From: Syntrophomonadaceae bacterium
GTDB lineage: Bacteria; Bacillota; Dethiobacteria; DTU022
Length of the DNA: 6,156 nucleotides
Direction: 5' to 3'
Assembly: GCA_007129055.1 (NCBI GenBank)
Contig: SKWE01000025.1
Location: 1-6,156 of the forward strand
The stretch's first letter is position 1, and every line of letters starts with the position of its first letter. Below the pieces are notes generated by a model. It did no database searches, was not told the origin of the DNA, and saw only the letters and a list, made by a program, of their open reading frames with translations. Of this stretch, positions 5,076 to 6,156 are shown in pieces. A program made the position numbers and the translations under genes.

Positions 5076-6156
5076 TCATTCTAAATGATTTTCGAGCTTG
5101 TGGACAGCAGCAGCATGGTCACCTGTTAAATGGATGCGCAGCACCCTGCGGCCTCCGTCTAACAGCGCCTGCCTGTCGCCCAGGGCCTGGGCTTCCTTCA
5201 GGACTCCGAAACTGATTACAGATTTTTTGCTGCCCGCTTCTTCCGGTATGGGCAGGTTGGTTTGCGGGTTGGCAGTTAACTGGATGAAGAGGCCCCTGCC
5301 GGCATCGCCCTTGTGCAGCTGTCCCGTGGAGTGCAGGAAACGCGGACCGTAGCCGGTGGTAACAGCCATCTGTGTTGAGTCCCTTAATGAGTTCTGCAGG
5401 CTTTGCAGGGCCTGGTCTGTTTCAGGGCCCGGTTTCAGGTAGGCCTGGATTGAAATATAGCTCCTGCCCCGGCAGCTCTCGTCTCCCTTATCAGCCTGGG
5501 CCAGGAAACTTTGCAGGGCCTGCTGCAGGTTAGCGCTTCCTTCAGCCCCGTAAACCTGTAAACCCTCTTCTTCAAAATCCGGGGCAGAGGAGGGAAGTTT
5601 CCCTTCTTCCTGGTATTTTGAAATCATTTCCCTGGCCAGAACCTTTGCCGATTCCACGTTTGGCTGATCAAAGGGATTTATATTTAACGCCCAGCCGGCA
5701 ACGGCTGTTGCCATCATCCACCTGAAATACTCGCCTCCCAGGCTGTATTGGTCAAGCAGGTTAAGCTGGATGACTGGCTGTCCTGCTTCAACCAGGGCCT
5801 TAACCTTTTGATCATGGGTGCTGTCTTTTCTTAAACGCGAGTAAATAAAAACCCTGTCTTCAGCATATAGATCAGGGTTACCGGGTATTTCTCCGCAAAC
5901 AGGGAGGAGGCCGGTACCTTCCTTGCCCGTGCTTTCAGCAATTAGCTGCTCTACCCAGGCTTCGAAAGGTTCGATTTCCGGCGAAGAAATAAAAGTTATT
6001 TTATCGCGTCCCATTTTGCCAAGGCAACCCAGCACTGCTCCCAGCCAGGCCGAACTGTTTCCTCCGTCAGGCGGGAAAGCCGCGATTTCTGTGCTCATTT
6101 CCACTGCCCCGGCCATGAAAAGCAGCCTTTTAAGATCAACGCCCACCATGGCGGCA
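5076..6156 (-). CDS. Glucose-6-phosphate isomerase domain, C-terminal part, probably of a bifunctional transaldolase/isomerase (5' end off right edge)
   Basis: The frame is open to the right edge, so the first visible Met (6149) is almost certainly internal: the preceding codons read Ala-Ala and the fold starts mid-domain. Role: interconverts glucose 6-phosphate and fructose 6-phosphate in the cytosol. Numbering from that Met, LIAESTGK (69-76) corresponds to the isomerase ESNGK motif with the catalytic Glu (E72). LGGEYFRWMMATAVAG (137-152) and NINPFDQPNVESAK (156-169) are the conserved sugar-phosphate-site block, and GYGPRFLHSTGQLHKGD (266-282) carries the family's catalytic-type histidine (H273). 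GLFIQLTA (286-293) and SFGVLKEAQALGD (313-325) complete the domain. The bacterial GYGPRFLHSTGQLHKG form with a short C-terminus is typical of the isomerase half of transaldolase/isomerase fusions; the transaldolase half, if present, is outside the window. Where relatives usually read RWEFATAVAG this protein has RWMMATAVAG. Base use is GC-richer than hicAB. Domain identity is firm; the fusion is inference. Confidence 0.88.
   Translation of the reverse strand, partial: AAMVGVDLKRLLFMAGAVEMSTEIAAFPPDGGNSSAWLGAVLGCLGKMGRDKITFISSPEIEPFEAWVEQLIAESTGKEGTGLLPVCGEIPGNPDLYAEDRVFIYSRLRKDSTHDQKVKALVEAGQPVIQLNLLDQYSLGGEYFRWMMATAVAGWALNINPFDQPNVESAKVLAREMISKYQEEGKLPSSAPDFEEEGLQVYGAEGSANLQQALQSFLAQADKGDESCRGRSYISIQAYLKPGPETDQALQSLQNSLRDSTQMAVTTGYGPRFLHSTGQLHKGDAGRGLFIQLTANPQTNLPIPEEAGSKKSVISFGVLKEAQALGDRQALLDGGRRVLRIHLTGDHAAAVHKLENHLE

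Noticed and set aside
4847..5215. Plus-strand open frame of 122 codons crossing the acetyltransferase start and the isomerase end
   Set aside because: It is antisense to two well-supported genes, spans the hairpin and shows no domain signature.
1..6156. CRISPR array, tRNA or rRNA gene, insertion sequence, attachment site or replication origin
   Set aside because: No regularly spaced repeats, no tRNA-like cloverleaf ending, no transposase frame and no DnaA-box cluster were seen on either strand.

Overview
The window looks like a piece of a Clostridia-type (Bacillota) chromosome. This rests on the purine-rich ribosome-binding sites, TATAAT-type promoters, moderate GC content, a full-length PucR-type regulator and, at the right edge, a C-terminal sugar-isomerase segment of the kind seen in fused transaldolase/glucose-6-phosphate isomerases (Moorella- and Peptococcaceae-like bacteria among others). 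The taxonomic placement is an inference from gene content, not a computed result.

Layout, left to right. (1) Positions 1-3694 carry three minus-strand genes, in transcription order: a PucR-family regulator (3694 to 1994), a 234-bp spacer, an APC-superfamily amino-acid/amine permease (1759 to 137), and 29 bp further on the start of a metallophosphoesterase (107, running off the left edge). The permease and phosphoesterase look co-transcribed, and the regulator is the obvious candidate to control them. The 234-bp spacer contains a 13-bp palindrome, a long-range RNA stem and an orphan Shine-Dalgarno sequence. (2) Positions 3695-3810 are a divergent promoter region. It has an extended -10 promoter with palindromic half-sites for pucR, and a TTGACA promoter with a 9-bp direct repeat for the genes to the right. 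(3) Positions 3811-4483 are an AT-rich plus-strand hicA-hicB toxin-antitoxin pair, with hicA apparently leaderless and the two genes overlapping by 11 nt. (4) A minus-strand GNAT acetyltransferase (4984 to 4487) ends 3 bp from the end of hicB. (5) A 91-bp spacer holds an 11-bp imperfect hairpin with a GAACCGTCCCC-containing loop. (6) Positions 5076-6156 encode the C-terminal part of the glucose-6-phosphate isomerase domain, entering from the right edge.

Functionally, the left block reads as a regulated uptake module for a nitrogenous substrate, with a phosphoesterase of unknown substrate attached. The hicAB cassette is a mobile-type insertion between this module and a housekeeping sugar-phosphate gene. 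I did not find a clearly new multi-gene system. The most interesting signals are regulatory: the leaderless hicA with its tandem repeat, the half-site cluster at the pucR start, and the structured spacer before the permease.
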